From contig JAUHYZ010000006.1 of NCBI GenBank assembly GCA_030426245.1, forward strand, positions 44,351 to 108,350: DNA of 64,000 bases, written 5' to 3'. A program made the position numbers and the translations under genes. The stretch comes from Alphaproteobacteria bacterium (GTDB lineage: Bacteria; Pseudomonadota; Alphaproteobacteria; Sphingomonadales; Sphingomonadaceae). Below, one piece after another: positions 26,990-37,575 of the stretch (position 1 is the stretch's first letter; each line of letters begins with the position of its first letter). Under the pieces are notes generated by a model, which was not told the origin of the DNA, searched no databases, and saw only the letters and a program-made list of their open reading frames with translations.

Positions 26990-27820
26990 TCAGGGCACCG
27001 CGATGCGTTGGCGGAATGTGATGTTTACCCGGTTGGAGAGCAGGAGATAGGGTAGCCAGATTGCTGCGCTGATCATTACTTTCTTGATGTTGCCGGAGAG
27101 CAGATCCTGAAGCGCGTCGGCCACTTGCGGCGGAAGATCCGGGATGACCGCCACCTGCTTGGCAATCGTTAGCTGAAGCACAATGTCGAGCGCCCAGGCG
27201 AATGCCAGCATTCTCGGGAACAGCGGAACCGACCTCAAGGCCATGATGAAACAGATCATATAGAGCAGATTCATCGCGATCGCATCGAACGCCATCATCT
27301 GGAAAATCGCAGTGCCCCAATCGGGCGCGTGGTTGTTCATGGCAGGAACGGCCATGAGAAATTCGAAGCTGCGCACCGGAATGTTGAGCAGCATGCCCAG
27401 AAGCAGTGAAGCCATGAACCCGGTGGGGCCGAACAGGGGATGCTGGCGCGCACTCACTACATCGAGTTTGCGCCAGCGGCCATAGAAGGCCAGCCGGATA
27501 TGGGGTTGAGCGGAAAGCAGGCCGCGCGGGAAACTGCCTGCGGCCAGTGCGTAGCCGATGGGCGGGGCCAATCCGACCAGTAGATAGGGTACCGCAATCT
27601 CCGCAAGATCGCTTGCCGTGTGGATCGGCGTAATAGCGAAGAACGACCGCAGGGCCGCGCCAAGGCCGAAGATTACCAGCCAGGCAAGCATGATCGAGCC
27701 CATCCGGTTTTCAAGAAAGAAGGCAAGGGCCTTGCTGCGTTCTGTTAGGTCGGCCTGTGTCTTTTGAATAAATCTGCGAAGGTTTTCGCTAGAACTCCGT
27801 GCCGCGAAGTTGTTATTCAT
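26990..27820 (-). CDS. Polytopic membrane protein of unknown function
   Basis: About 276 residues with four to six hydrophobic segments, including SIMLAWLVIFGLGAALRSFFA and TGFMASLLLGMLLNIP. The C-terminus AAIWLPYLLLSNRVNITFRQR resembles the end of DUF2569/YdgK-like proteins, but the rest does not, so I give no family. I prefer the ATG at 27820 over the track start at 27901, because the first 27 codons are Arg-rich and unlike a membrane-protein N-terminus and GGTGG precedes 27820. It is followed closely by the PAP2-type gene. Confidence 0.65.
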   Translation of the reverse strand: MNNNFAARSSSENLRRFIQKTQADLTERSKALAFFLENRMGSIMLAWLVIFGLGAALRSFFAITPIHTASDLAEIAVPYLLVGLAPPIGYALAAGSFPRGLLSAQPHIRLAFYGRWRKLDVVSARQHPLFGPTGFMASLLLGMLLNIPVRSFEFLMAVPAMNNHAPDWGTAIFQMMAFDAIAMNLLYMICFIMALRSVPLFPRMLAFAWALDIVLQLTIAKQVAVIPDLPPQVADALQDLLSGNIKKVMISAAIWLPYLLLSNRVNITFRQRIAVP

Positions 27821-27986
27821 ATTGGCCACCACCCTTATTCTTGGCCTTCGAAATTGGCTTCTTGATCCAGCCAATGACCGTCGAGGCTGTGGCTGCATCA
27901 CATTGAAATGTCCGGCCTAACAAAACGAATCAGAACTCGATTCTTTCCGCTGTTACAGCCTCCCAAAGGTGCGCTGATCTTGTTCA

Positions 27987-27994
27987 TTAACCAT
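27987..27994 (+). promoter_or_regulatory. CtrA-like half site
   Basis: TTAACCAT, the half-site recognised by the alphaproteobacterial cell-cycle regulator CtrA, 286 bases before the pilin ATG. Pilin transcription is CtrA-dependent in Caulobacter. Confidence 0.4.
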
Positions 27995-28190
27995 GTGGCT
28001 TCATTCTGGCTGCGGCTAACCTCCTAGAAAAATAAGGTAAATTTTTTGCTAACGGTTTACGATTGACTGCGCTTTGAAACCGCAGGAAAGTTATCAACAG
28101 TCCTGGGGGGATTCCGCATTTGGTCTCCGGCGCAAACGCTGAGACAAACAAAAACAGCGGTCGCGTCGTTTCCTTTTGTTCCCTTCTGAC

Positions 28191-28198
28191 ATGGTTAA
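28191..28198 (-). promoter_or_regulatory. CtrA-like half site, inverted
   Basis: ATGGTTAA, the reverse complement of TTAACCAT, 82 bases before the pilin start codon and thus in promoter range. Confidence 0.45.
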
Positions 28199-28279
28199 CC
28201 GGAAATAGAAGCCGGGGCCAAAATTGCATTGAGCCGGATCAGCTCACTTCGCCGATCCGGTTATGTTGGGGAAATTACG

Positions 28280-28471
28280 ATGTCTCGCTTTATCAAATCT
28301 TTCGTTGCTGACGAATCCGGCGCTTCTGCGGCGGAATACGCCCTTATTCTTGTCGTTGTCGGTCTTGGTATCGTGACTGCCGGTGTTGCTCTTCGCGATG
28401 CAATTGCCGGAGCAATGAGCGATACTGCTGACTGTATCGATACAGCGGATACGGGCTCGCCTTCCTGCTAA
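28280..28471 (+). CDS. flp: Flp family type IVb pilin
   Basis: Major pilin of the Tad (tight adherence) pilus, 63 residues. The prepilin site is ESG|ASAAEYALIL, with Glu at +5 and Tyr at +6 of the mature chain, the Flp hallmark, followed by one hydrophobic helix. It would be cleaved by the CpaA peptidase encoded at the end of the locus. The ATG at 28280 has GGGG eight bases upstream; the track's TTG start adds 17 codons without a role. A stable hairpin directly after the stop may set pilin expression above the downstream genes. Confidence 0.93.
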   Translation: MSRFIKSFVADESGASAAEYALILVVVGLGIVTAGVALRDAIAGAMSDTADCIDTADTGSPSC

Positions 28472-28479
28472 TTTGGACT

Positions 28480-28509
28480 CCCGGTCCACCGGTTTGACGG
28501 TGGGCCGGG
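28480..28509 (+). promoter_or_regulatory. Intercistronic hairpin after the pilin gene
   Basis: A 12-bp stem with one G-U pair (CCCGGTCCACCG / CGGTGGGCCGGG) and six-base loop, nine bases after the pilin stop. There is no U tract, so it is probably a stabiliser or partial terminator that favours pilin mRNA over the assembly genes. Confidence 0.6.
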
Positions 28510-28552
28510 TATTCAACGCGCTCGTTGAGTGCGCAATTTGGCAGGGGGTAAA

Positions 28553-29437
28553 ATGGGGCAACGCAACCTCATAATAATTGTTGCGGCGGTCGTTCTCGGC
28601 CTGTTCGCGGTATGGCTGGCGAATTCCTGGTTCTCGAGTGTCGAGGAGCAGCAGGAACGCGTGGCTGCCGAACAGGACCTTGTTCGCATAGCGGTTGCAC
28701 GCCAGGAACTCGATTTCGGTTCGCCGCTCACTGCCGACAATGTTCGTATGGTGAGTTGGCCGGCGAATTCCGTCCCGGCTGGCGCTTTCCGCAGCTCCCA
28801 GGATTTGATCTCGGCCAACCGCGTCGCCATTCGGCCGATTGCCAATGGCGAGCCCATTCTCGATTCACGCATTTCTGGCCGGGCGGTGCTTTCGGCCAAT
28901 CTGGCACCCGATGCGCGCGCTTTTTCCGTTTCGATCAATGCCGTCACGGGCGTCGCTGGCTTTGTGACCCCCGGCGATGTCGTCGATGTGCTCCTGACCC
29001 GTCAGATGCCTGGTGAAGGAGCGAACAACGACGACAGGATGACCGTGGTACTGCTCGAAAACATTCAGGTGCTGGCGGTTGACCGGCGGTCGGGCGAGAA
29101 CCAGACCGATCCGGCCGTAGGCAAAACGGTAACTTTGGAAGTCGATCAATTCGGTGCGCAGAAGCTGGCCTTGGCCTCTCAACTCGGCACTTTGTCGCTG
29201 GCCCTCCGCAACGTCGAAAGCCAGGTTGTCGGCCCTACCACAACCGTGACGGCGAGAGACCTGGGCGGGGAGGGATATTATCTTCCGGGCAGGCCTTCGG
29301 CGCCGCAGCAAGCTTATTATGCACCGTCCGCGCCCACTGCACCGGCCCGCACGCGCCGCACCTCCTCCGGTCCTTCGATGACGATCTTCAGGGGAACGGA
29401 AGACACTGCCTATGAGGTGAATCGCTATGGCGAATAA
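28553..29437 (+). CDS. cpaB: Flp pilus assembly protein CpaB/RcpC
   Basis: Periplasmic/inner-membrane assembly protein of about 294 residues. It has one N-terminal TM helix (LIIIVAAVVLGLFAVWLANSW), then a SAF-like domain (VRIAVARQELDFGSPLTADNVRMVSWPANSVPAGAF) and an RcpC-type region (ISGRAVLSANLAPDARAFSVSINAVTGVAGFVTPGDVVDVLLT). It is thought to help the secretin function. The ATG at 28553 follows GCAGGGGG. Its end overlaps the secretin gene by 11 bases. Confidence 0.93.
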   Translation: MGQRNLIIIVAAVVLGLFAVWLANSWFSSVEEQQERVAAEQDLVRIAVARQELDFGSPLTADNVRMVSWPANSVPAGAFRSSQDLISANRVAIRPIANGEPILDSRISGRAVLSANLAPDARAFSVSINAVTGVAGFVTPGDVVDVLLTRQMPGEGANNDDRMTVVLLENIQVLAVDRRSGENQTDPAVGKTVTLEVDQFGAQKLALASQLGTLSLALRNVESQVVGPTTTVTARDLGGEGYYLPGRPSAPQQAYYAPSAPTAPARTRRTSSGPSMTIFRGTEDTAYEVNRYGE

Positions 29438-30869
29438 GACACTCTTGGGCTGCACGGCACTGGTGGCCATGGCCCTTACCGGGCCAGTCTTGCCGGCCAC
29501 AGCAGCGGCCCAGACTTCGGCGCGGGAGCTCCATGCTGGCACCTTGGAGGTGCCGCTCAACAAGAGCCAGGTCGTGACAACGGACCGTGCGATCAACAAG
29601 GCGATGATCGGCAACGCGTCCATTGCCGACGTTCTGCCGCTGACGGATCGCTCCGTTTATGTGCTCGGCAAGACGATGGGCACAACCAGCCTGACGCTCT
29701 ACGATGCGGGCGGGCGCGTCCTTGCCGTGATGGACGTCGCGGTCGGCCCCGATGTGAATTCCTATCAGGATCAGGTTACCCGCTTGCTTCCCGGCAGCGA
29801 AATCAAGGCCTCGATCTCCGGCTCCTCCATCGTTTTGACGGGGCTGGCCAAGGATCCGGGAGAGATCGACCGCGCTATCCAGCTCGCCAGGACTTATGCC
29901 GGCGACAATGTCGTCAATCTGGTCGGCGTCGGCAGCAGCCAGCAGGTCATGCTGGAGGTCAAATTCGCCGAAGTGAAGCGCTCTATCGGCGAAGAAGTCG
30001 GTGTGCGCGGTTTTGCAGGCTCCAGCGACGGCACTTTCAATAGCGCCATTGGACCGGGGGCGTCCGTCACCTCTGGGGTCGATCCCATTTCCGGGCTACC
30101 GGCCAATGTATTTGGCGTAAGCGATATAACCAACAGCTTCGGCGTTTTCGGCAAGACCTTCACCGCCATCGGTCTCGATTTCGACGCCTATCTCGACGTG
30201 CTCGAGACAAAGGGTTTCGCCAAGACTCTTGCAGAGCCGACCCTTGTCGCATTGTCGGGCGAGAAGGCGTCTTTTCTTGCCGGCGGCGAGTTCCCGATAC
30301 CGGTGGTCCAGTCCGGCCGGACCGGGGGCGAGAATGCCGTTGGAAGTGTCACTGTTGAATTCAAGCCCTTCGGTGTCAGCCTTGGATTCACTCCGACTGT
30401 GCTCGGCGACAAAACGATCAACCTAAAGGTCGAGCCAGAAGTCAGCTCCATCGATCCCGCCGCGTCGATCCAGCTCAATGGGATTTCCATCCCCGGGCTG
30501 CAGACGCGCCGGGCAAGCACCACGCTGGAGCTTCGCGACGGAGAGAGCTTTGCAATTGCCGGGCTGCTTCAGCAGGATTTCCAGACGACGGTCAATCAGG
30601 TGCCGCTCCTCGGTTCGATCCCGATCCTCGGTGCGCTGTTCCGTTCAACCGAGTTTCAGAAGGGCGAAACCGAGTTGCTGATCGTCGTGACCCCGCGGCT
30701 GGTGGCAGCGATCAAGCCGGAACAGGTCGTTCTGCCCACGGATCGCGTCAAGGATCCCGACGCAGTGCGAACCATCATGTTCGGCGAAGCCTACGATCCC
30801 AAGCCGGCCGACGAGATGCAGGCTCCGCAAGCCGAAACCACAGGCGAGGTGGATGACTATGAGTATTGA
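29427..30869 (+). CDS. cpaC: Tad pilus secretin CpaC/RcpA
   Basis: Outer-membrane secretin through which the Flp pilus exits, 480 residues. It has a signal peptide ending ATAAAQ, then an N-terminal domain of the pilus/BON type (LEVPLNKSQVVTTDRAINKAMIGNASIADVLPL) and a C-terminal secretin domain with VQSGRTGGENAVGSVTVEFKPFGVSLGFTPTV and VPLLGSIPILGALFRS, the classic secretin signature. It overlaps both neighbours, fitting a tightly coupled operon. Confidence 0.94.
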   Translation: MANKTLLGCTALVAMALTGPVLPATAAAQTSARELHAGTLEVPLNKSQVVTTDRAINKAMIGNASIADVLPLTDRSVYVLGKTMGTTSLTLYDAGGRVLAVMDVAVGPDVNSYQDQVTRLLPGSEIKASISGSSIVLTGLAKDPGEIDRAIQLARTYAGDNVVNLVGVGSSQQVMLEVKFAEVKRSIGEEVGVRGFAGSSDGTFNSAIGPGASVTSGVDPISGLPANVFGVSDITNSFGVFGKTFTAIGLDFDAYLDVLETKGFAKTLAEPTLVALSGEKASFLAGGEFPIPVVQSGRTGGENAVGSVTVEFKPFGVSLGFTPTVLGDKTINLKVEPEVSSIDPAASIQLNGISIPGLQTRRASTTLELRDGESFAIAGLLQQDFQTTVNQVPLLGSIPILGALFRSTEFQKGETELLIVVTPRLVAAIKPEQVVLPTDRVKDPDAVRTIMFGEAYDPKPADEMQAPQAETTGEVDDYEY

Positions 30870-31152
30870 TAGCCGCCTTCGCTGTGTGGCCCTGTTTGCT
30901 GCCCTTGCCATGTCGGCCGGCTGCGTAAGCAACACCATATTCGAAGCCGAAGGCGACACGCAGTTCGGCGATGCCAACCGTCAAACCATGATGGCACAGG
31001 TGATCGATCCGGACCCGCTATATGACGAACTCGTGCCCGTATCGAGCGGGGAACACGCCGCCGAAGCTGTCGAACGGTATCGCGAGGGCCGAGTGCGAGA
31101 GCCTGACACGATCAGGACGACAAGCGGGCTCGGCGGTTCGGGCGGCGACTGA
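30859..31152 (+). CDS. Small lipoprotein in the CpaD position
   Basis: A 97-residue predicted lipoprotein (lipobox MSAGC) between the secretin and the TadG-like gene, where Caulobacter-type loci carry the ~220-residue CpaD lipoprotein. It lacks the CpaD domain; the mature part is short, acidic and ends in a Gly-rich tail, with ANRQTMMAQVIDPDPLYDELVP as its only distinctive stretch. GAGG spaced nine bases favours the ATG at 30859 over 30853. It overlaps the secretin gene. A secretin pilotin-like role is possible but inferred from position only. Confidence 0.75.
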   Translation: MSIDSRLRCVALFAALAMSAGCVSNTIFEAEGDTQFGDANRQTMMAQVIDPDPLYDELVPVSSGEHAAEAVERYREGRVREPDTIRTTSGLGGSGGD

Positions 31153-31173
31153 TGCCCGGAGTATTGGAAGGGA

Positions 31174-32772
31174 ATGTTGAAGAGCAAAGGACATCGCAGG
31201 TCATTTGATTGCGGCGAAGGCGTTGTGCCTGAGGCCGGCTCTTCTTCATGCCTGTCTGATTTTGCCAAAGACAGTTCTGCCGCGGTTGCAGCCTTGTTTG
31301 CTGTCGGACTTTTCGTTCTGGTGGCCGCGGCCGGCGTCGCGTGGGACTGGACGCGGATGACGGCGATGGACAGCGAGTTGCAGAACGCCGCCGATCAGGC
31401 AGCGCTGGCGGCTGCGACCCAGCTTGACGGAGAGGCGGACGCAATCGCCCGTGCCACCAATGCTGCCAGCAATCTGGTGGCGAACATTTCGCGCATGTCG
31501 AATGATGGCGACGGTGCAGCGCTCACAGTTCAGACGATCACCTTCTATGACGGATATGATCAGGCGGATGACGAATTCGGCGACGAAACCGATGTGGATG
31601 CGGAAGCCGGCGCCGTAAGGGTCCAGATCACCCCGCGCGAGGCGGTCTACACGCTCACCCCCATAGTCGGGGTTATGCGCTCTGGCGATATTGGTGCCGA
31701 AGCCGCGGCGGCCTTGGGCTCGGCGATCTGCAATACGCCCCCAGTGATGATGTGCAATCCTTTCGAAGGCGATGACGTCAACGAGGATTGGGACGCCAAT
31801 GACTATGTCGGTGTCGGCCTGAAGCTGATCACCGACGACGCCGGTGCGCCTGGCAATTTCGGCTTTCTGCGCAACGGCCTGGGGACAGGCGCACAGGACC
31901 TGGCGCGTGCCCTAGGCTACAACAACCAACCGGGCGAATGCGTGCCCGGCCAGGGCGTGGAGACGGAGCCGGGCCTGAAGGATGTCGTCTTCAACGCGCT
32001 CAACACGCGCTTCGACATCAGTACCAACGGTGCGAATACGTGCCCCAATGGCGGTACATGCTCGGCCGCGCCAATCGTGCGCAAGGACCTGGTCAAGGGG
32101 AATGGCAACGGCAGTTGCGGCACGTCGGGTAACAAATCCTGGGGCCAACCGGTCGCTGGAGAACGTTATGCCCCCACTTCCGCAGCGGCGCTCGGCGTGG
32201 CTGAACGTGCGGCCGTCGCGGCGATGGGGCTGCCGCGCGATTTGTGCCATGCGTGGAGCGAGGACGGGAGCTGTGCGGCCGGCAGCGGTGTCGTCGGGAC
32301 GGGCGATTGGGATCGCGACGCCTATTTCGAGGTCAATTTCGGCTACGACAATGCGGGATGGCGTTCTGCGCTTGGTCTCTCTGCCGGAGACCCAGATCCG
32401 AGCCGATACGAGGTCTATAAATGGGAAGCAGGCCCGCCTGCCAAGGCAGGCAGCGCCGTATCTTCTGGAGGGAAGAGCGGCCACTATGCCCCTGTTTGCC
32501 GAACGACTGGTGGAATCGAGCGCCGGCTGATCACGGCTGCAGTTATCAATTGCGGTGCCGAAGGTGTGAAGGGCCATCAAACCAACGTGCGTGTTCAGCA
32601 ATGGGTTGAGTTCTTCCTAGTCGAACCCTCAATGAATCGCGATAACAATTCGGGCACAAAGATTACGGATGCCAACGACGTCTATGTCGAGGTGGTTCGC
32701 GCAGTAGATGTCGGTGACGACGGAGACAGCAGCACAGTTGTGAGGCGGGATATCCCGTATCTCATCCGATGA
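31174..32772 (+). CDS. TadG-like pilus assembly/pseudopilin protein
   Basis: A 532-residue protein with one N-terminal TM segment (AAVAALFAVGLFVLVAAAGVAWDW) followed by the typical Tad/TadG motif MDSELQNAADQAALAAATQLDG. The long remainder is periplasmic, Asn/Gly-rich and contains several Cys pairs (ICNTPPVMMCNPFEG, NTCPNGGTCSAAP), consistent with disulfides. Tad-domain proteins act as minor pilins or assembly factors. The ATG at 31174 is directly against GGAAGGGA; a TTG one codon later has better spacing and may be used instead. Confidence 0.85.
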   Translation: MLKSKGHRRSFDCGEGVVPEAGSSSCLSDFAKDSSAAVAALFAVGLFVLVAAAGVAWDWTRMTAMDSELQNAADQAALAAATQLDGEADAIARATNAASNLVANISRMSNDGDGAALTVQTITFYDGYDQADDEFGDETDVDAEAGAVRVQITPREAVYTLTPIVGVMRSGDIGAEAAAALGSAICNTPPVMMCNPFEGDDVNEDWDANDYVGVGLKLITDDAGAPGNFGFLRNGLGTGAQDLARALGYNNQPGECVPGQGVETEPGLKDVVFNALNTRFDISTNGANTCPNGGTCSAAPIVRKDLVKGNGNGSCGTSGNKSWGQPVAGERYAPTSAAALGVAERAAVAAMGLPRDLCHAWSEDGSCAAGSGVVGTGDWDRDAYFEVNFGYDNAGWRSALGLSAGDPDPSRYEVYKWEAGPPAKAGSAVSSGGKSGHYAPVCRTTGGIERRLITAAVINCGAEGVKGHQTNVRVQQWVEFFLVEPSMNRDNNSGTKITDANDVYVEVVRAVDVGDDGDSSTVVRRDIPYLIR

Positions 32773-33347
32773 GCCGCATGCGCCGCCTTTTCCTGCGCAA
32801 CGAGTGCGGTAATGCAGCGGCGGAAACGGTGCTGTTGCTGCCGCTCCTGTCTGTGCTCCTGTTCGGGGGAATGGAATTCGGCCATTTCTATTGGACCGAG
32901 CATCAGGTGATCAAGGCTGTGCGAGACGGCGCGCGCTTTGCTGGGCGGCAAGGTTTCGACGATTTCGATTGTTCGGCTGTCACCGATGCAGGCGTTGAAG
33001 CGGCAATCCAGAAGGTGACGCGTACCGGCTTTGTCAGCGGCGACAATCCCGAGGTCGACGGATCGGACAATCCGCTGGTTCGCGACTGGAGCGACGACAG
33101 CACGGTCACCGTTTCTGTCGAGTGCATTGCCGGCCAGGATTTCTCCGGTTCGGGAATCTACAAGGACTTCAAGCAGTCGGTCCTGGATGAGGAAAGCGGA
33201 GAGTATGAGGACGAAAGCATTGCCAAGAAGGTGATCGTTTCGGCCGAAGTCGACTACCCCGCGCTCTTCGGGGGCTTCGCTTTCCTGGATTTCCTAGAAG
33301 GGTACCAACTCACGGCATCTGCCGAGAGCCCGGTAATGGGGTTCTGA
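32769..33347 (+). CDS. TadE-like minor pseudopilin
   Basis: A 192-residue TadE/TadF-family pseudopilin. The N-terminus is CGNAAAETVLLLPLLSVLLFGGMEFGHFYWTEHQVIKAVRDGARFAGRQG: short basic leader, Glu in the mature +5 region, one TM helix and the conserved RDGAR stretch. It overlaps the TadG-like gene by four bases (ATGA). The periplasmic part has one Cys pair. It probably joins or primes the Flp pilus. Confidence 0.9.
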   Translation: MSRMRRLFLRNECGNAAAETVLLLPLLSVLLFGGMEFGHFYWTEHQVIKAVRDGARFAGRQGFDDFDCSAVTDAGVEAAIQKVTRTGFVSGDNPEVDGSDNPLVRDWSDDSTVTVSVECIAGQDFSGSGIYKDFKQSVLDEESGEYEDESIAKKVIVSAEVDYPALFGGFAFLDFLEGYQLTASAESPVMGF

Positions 33348-33350
33348 GCG

Positions 33351-34001
33351 ATGAAGCGGAACTTCCTTCGCAATCAATCCGGCGCCGGTGCGGCGGAGTT
33401 CGCGCTGATGCTCCCGCTGGTTGTTGTGCTGTTCTTCGGCATTATCGACGGCGGGCGGTATCTCTGGGAAGTGAACCGCGCATCCAAGGCGACGCAGGCC
33501 GGGGCCCGCGCGGCGGCTGTCACGCACATGGTGCCGCAGGGGCTTGCCAATTACAGTTTCGCAATCAGTGCGGGCATTCCCCAGGGGCAGCCCGTGTCAG
33601 GCGCATACTTCACTGGTGTGCAGTGCGAACGGGCAGGCGGGAGTTTGGACTGCAACTGGCTCGGCTCGCCGGACGAAGATTTCGATCTCGATCCGCTCGA
33701 CTGCGCGTTCGACACGGTGGTGAACCGGATGCGCGTTTTCATGCCGAGGCTGGATACGGAGAATGTCGTGATCGCCTATCACAACTCCGGCCTGGGCTTT
33801 TCTGGAGATCCGAGCGGTCCAGATGTTGCGCCGCTGATTTCCGTGCGCCTGAAAGATATCGATTTTCAGCCGATACTCACGGGCCTGTTCGGCCTTACCT
33901 GGCCGCTCCCAAGCTCGGATTACACGATAACTCAGGAAGACGGGATGGGTTGGAAATACGAAGAGGTCCCTAACGATAATGAATGCGATCCATCAGCATG
34001 A
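33351..34001 (+). CDS. TadE-like minor pseudopilin, second copy
   Basis: A 216-residue TadE-family protein related to its upstream neighbour. The N-terminus is SGAGAAEFALMLPLVVVLFFGIIDGGRYLWEVNRASKATQAGARAA, with the AAEFALMLP motif and one TM helix. Two Cys pairs lie in the periplasmic portion. It starts three bases after the previous stop. Tad loci often carry two or three such pseudopilins. Confidence 0.9.
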   Translation: MKRNFLRNQSGAGAAEFALMLPLVVVLFFGIIDGGRYLWEVNRASKATQAGARAAAVTHMVPQGLANYSFAISAGIPQGQPVSGAYFTGVQCERAGGSLDCNWLGSPDEDFDLDPLDCAFDTVVNRMRVFMPRLDTENVVIAYHNSGLGFSGDPSGPDVAPLISVRLKDIDFQPILTGLFGLTWPLPSSDYTITQEDGMGWKYEEVPNDNECDPSA

Positions 34002-34042
34002 CGCTCCACACTTCCCCGCTTGACCTAGGAAAGGAGACCGTA

Positions 34043-35202
34043 TTGCCACTTGCGCATCTCACGGTCGTGGCGACTGCAGAGGAGATCGACCGCCTACGGG
34101 CGAAGGCCGGCGAAAGCTGGGCGGATGAAGTGAACCTCGTTGCCATGCCTTTGACGGATCGTGTGCCCGACGAGATCGTGGACTCCGCGAAAGTCGTCAT
34201 TATGCAGGTCGACGCAAGCGAGCCGGTTTCGATGCGCCGCCTCGAACAGGTGCGTCAGCGCCGGCCGGAACTGCCGCAGATCGTCGCGCTGTCGAACGCC
34301 GACATTGCACTGGTTCGTACCCTGCTGCGCCAGGGTGTCGCCGATGTCGTATCCCTGCCGCTCGATCCGGATGAAATGTTGCAGGCAGCGATCTCTTCCC
34401 TGGAAGGCAGCGAGAGCGCCGTGAGCAGGGATGAAACGCTGGCGCCACTTGTCGGCGTGGTCCGCTCGCTTGGTGGGAGCGGGGCGACGACGCTGCTGAC
34501 TCATCTCGCCAGCTGTTTTGCCGATTCAGAAGGAGGCGCTGGCAAAGGGGCCTGTATCATCGATCTCGACATTCAGTTCGGGACCGTGACGGACATTATG
34601 GGGCTGACGCCACGCAGGACATTGTCGGACCTGCTCGACGCGGGAGACCGGCTGGACGGTCAGTTCCTGCGGTCCGTCGCCTCGGTTCACAATAGCGGGC
34701 TGTTTGTGATCGCCGCTCCAGAAGAAATCCTACCGATGGAGAGCATCGAAACGGATCAATTGCTCAAGGTCGTCGAGTTGGCTTGCAGGGAGTTCGACTA
34801 TGTTTTCCTCGACCTGCCTTCCGACTGGAGCAATTGGAGCCTCTCCGTCATGCTTCAGGCGGATTCTCTGCTGATGTTGGTCGAGCAGTCGGTCCCCAGC
34901 CTCAAGCAGGCCGTGCGCCGGCTCGAGCTTCTGAGGTCGATCGGCGTGCCGCGCTCGAAAGTGTCGGTCGTCGTGAACCGGGTCGAGAAACGGTTGTTCG
35001 GCAGCATCAGCCTTCAGGACATCGCCGAAACGCTCAAGCATGAAGTGATGGTTGGCCTGCGTGCCGATTGGCAGTCGATCAGTACCGCGCGCGATCAGGG
35101 CGTCCTGGTCAATGAGGTGAAGCCCAAAAGCCCGTATTATGCGGACGTGGTGAAGTTGTCGGGGATGCTGGAACATCGCCTTTCAAGCCGGGGGACGTCA
35201 TC

Positions 35203-35206
<4 letters not shown>
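34043..35206 (+). CDS. cpaE: Pilus localisation ATPase CpaE/TadZ
   Basis: MinD/ParA-like protein that positions the Tad machine, about 387 residues. An atypical receiver-like N-terminal domain comes first, then the ParA-like domain with VRSLGGSGATTLLTHLASCF. The P-loop lacks the usual signature Lys, as in many CpaE/TadZ proteins, so ATP binding may be altered. The TTG at 34043 is preferred because a perfect AAGGAG sits six bases upstream. ATGs at 33983 and 33998 (the latter overlapping the previous stop) have no ribosome site but remain possible. The stop overlaps CpaF (ATGA). Confidence 0.88.
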
Positions 35207-36572
<1,366 letters not shown>

Positions 36573-36573
<1 letters not shown>

Positions 36574-37574
36574 TGAACGGAGACCTCATCCGCTTCTTCG
36601 TGCTGCTGGCGGTCTTCGCCTCGGTCTTCCTGTTGCTGCAGGTCTCCTTACGGGTGGCTGCGGAGCGCGGCGCTTATTCTTCCGCGGTAAACAAACGGCT
36701 CAAACTCATATCCCGGGGCTTTGAGCGTGAGGATGTGTGGTCACACCTTCGCAGGAACGATCCGGCACTGTCGCGGCACAGCTCCGGCATAATGGGCGGC
36801 ATGCTTCGTTCGATACGCAGGGATCTCATGATGGCGGCCTTGCCCTTCGGGCCGGTGCAGGTCCTGTTCGCTATGATCATCATCTTTGCGGCAATCGTTC
36901 TTGTCACGAGTGTGATTGCATTCGTTTCGAATTACCAGATCACGGGCGGTGTGCTGCTGATCATCGTGGCATTTGCCGGGGCGTTGGCAATCGCACTTCC
37001 GCTTTTTGCGATTTCGTTTCTCGCACAGCGCAAGCGGCGGCGGATGCAGGAACAGTTCCCTGTGGCGCTCGACATTTTCGTCCGCGCCTTGCGATCCGGC
37101 CATCCGGTTGCCGCCGCGATCGAGCTGCTCACCCAGGAAATGGAAGATCCGATCGGTTCCGAATTCGGGCTCGTCGCGGACGAAGTGGCGTATGGGGCGG
37201 AGCTTACGGAGGTCCTTCATGCGATGGCCGAACGTTGGGATCTCGACGATATCCGGATGTTCGTGGTTTCGCTGTCGGTGCAGAACGAAACCGGCGGCAA
37301 TCTGGCGGAGATTCTGGACAATCTTTCGAAAGTGATCCGTGAGCGGTCGGCGCTTTATCTGAAGGTCAGGGCGTTGAGCTCGGAAGGCAGGATGACAGGA
37401 TGGCTGTTGACCGTGCTGCCCATTTTCACCTTCGTCTCGTTGTTCCTGGTCAATCCCGGCTTTTATCTCGAAGTCGCGGGAGATCCCATCTTCCTGATCG
37501 GATTTCCGGCTTTGCTGCTGCTGTATGTGGTCGGTGTGCTGATGATCCGCAAACTTGTGAATCTGGAGGTCTGA
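36573..37574 (+). CDS. tadB: Tad pilus inner-membrane protein TadB
   Basis: Polytopic platform protein of 333 residues with the T2SSF domain. TM segments lie at the N-terminus and around residues 90-155, then the cytoplasmic QEQFPVALDIFVRALRSGHPVAAAIELLTQE region and VSLSVQNETGGNLAEILDNLSKVIRER, both characteristic. Two C-terminal TM helices end the protein. It starts at a GTG overlapping the CpaF stop (TAGTG). With TadC it forms the membrane platform that couples the ATPase to pilin assembly. Confidence 0.94.
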
Positions 37575-37575
37575 A

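Larger units (their letters stand above)
27821..28279. other. Upstream region of the Tad pilus locus
   Basis: About 460 bases without a gene, AT-rich in the middle (around 28030-28050). It separates the minus-strand membrane-protein operon from the pilin gene and contains two CtrA-like boxes. Promoters in both directions are expected. Confidence 0.6.
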
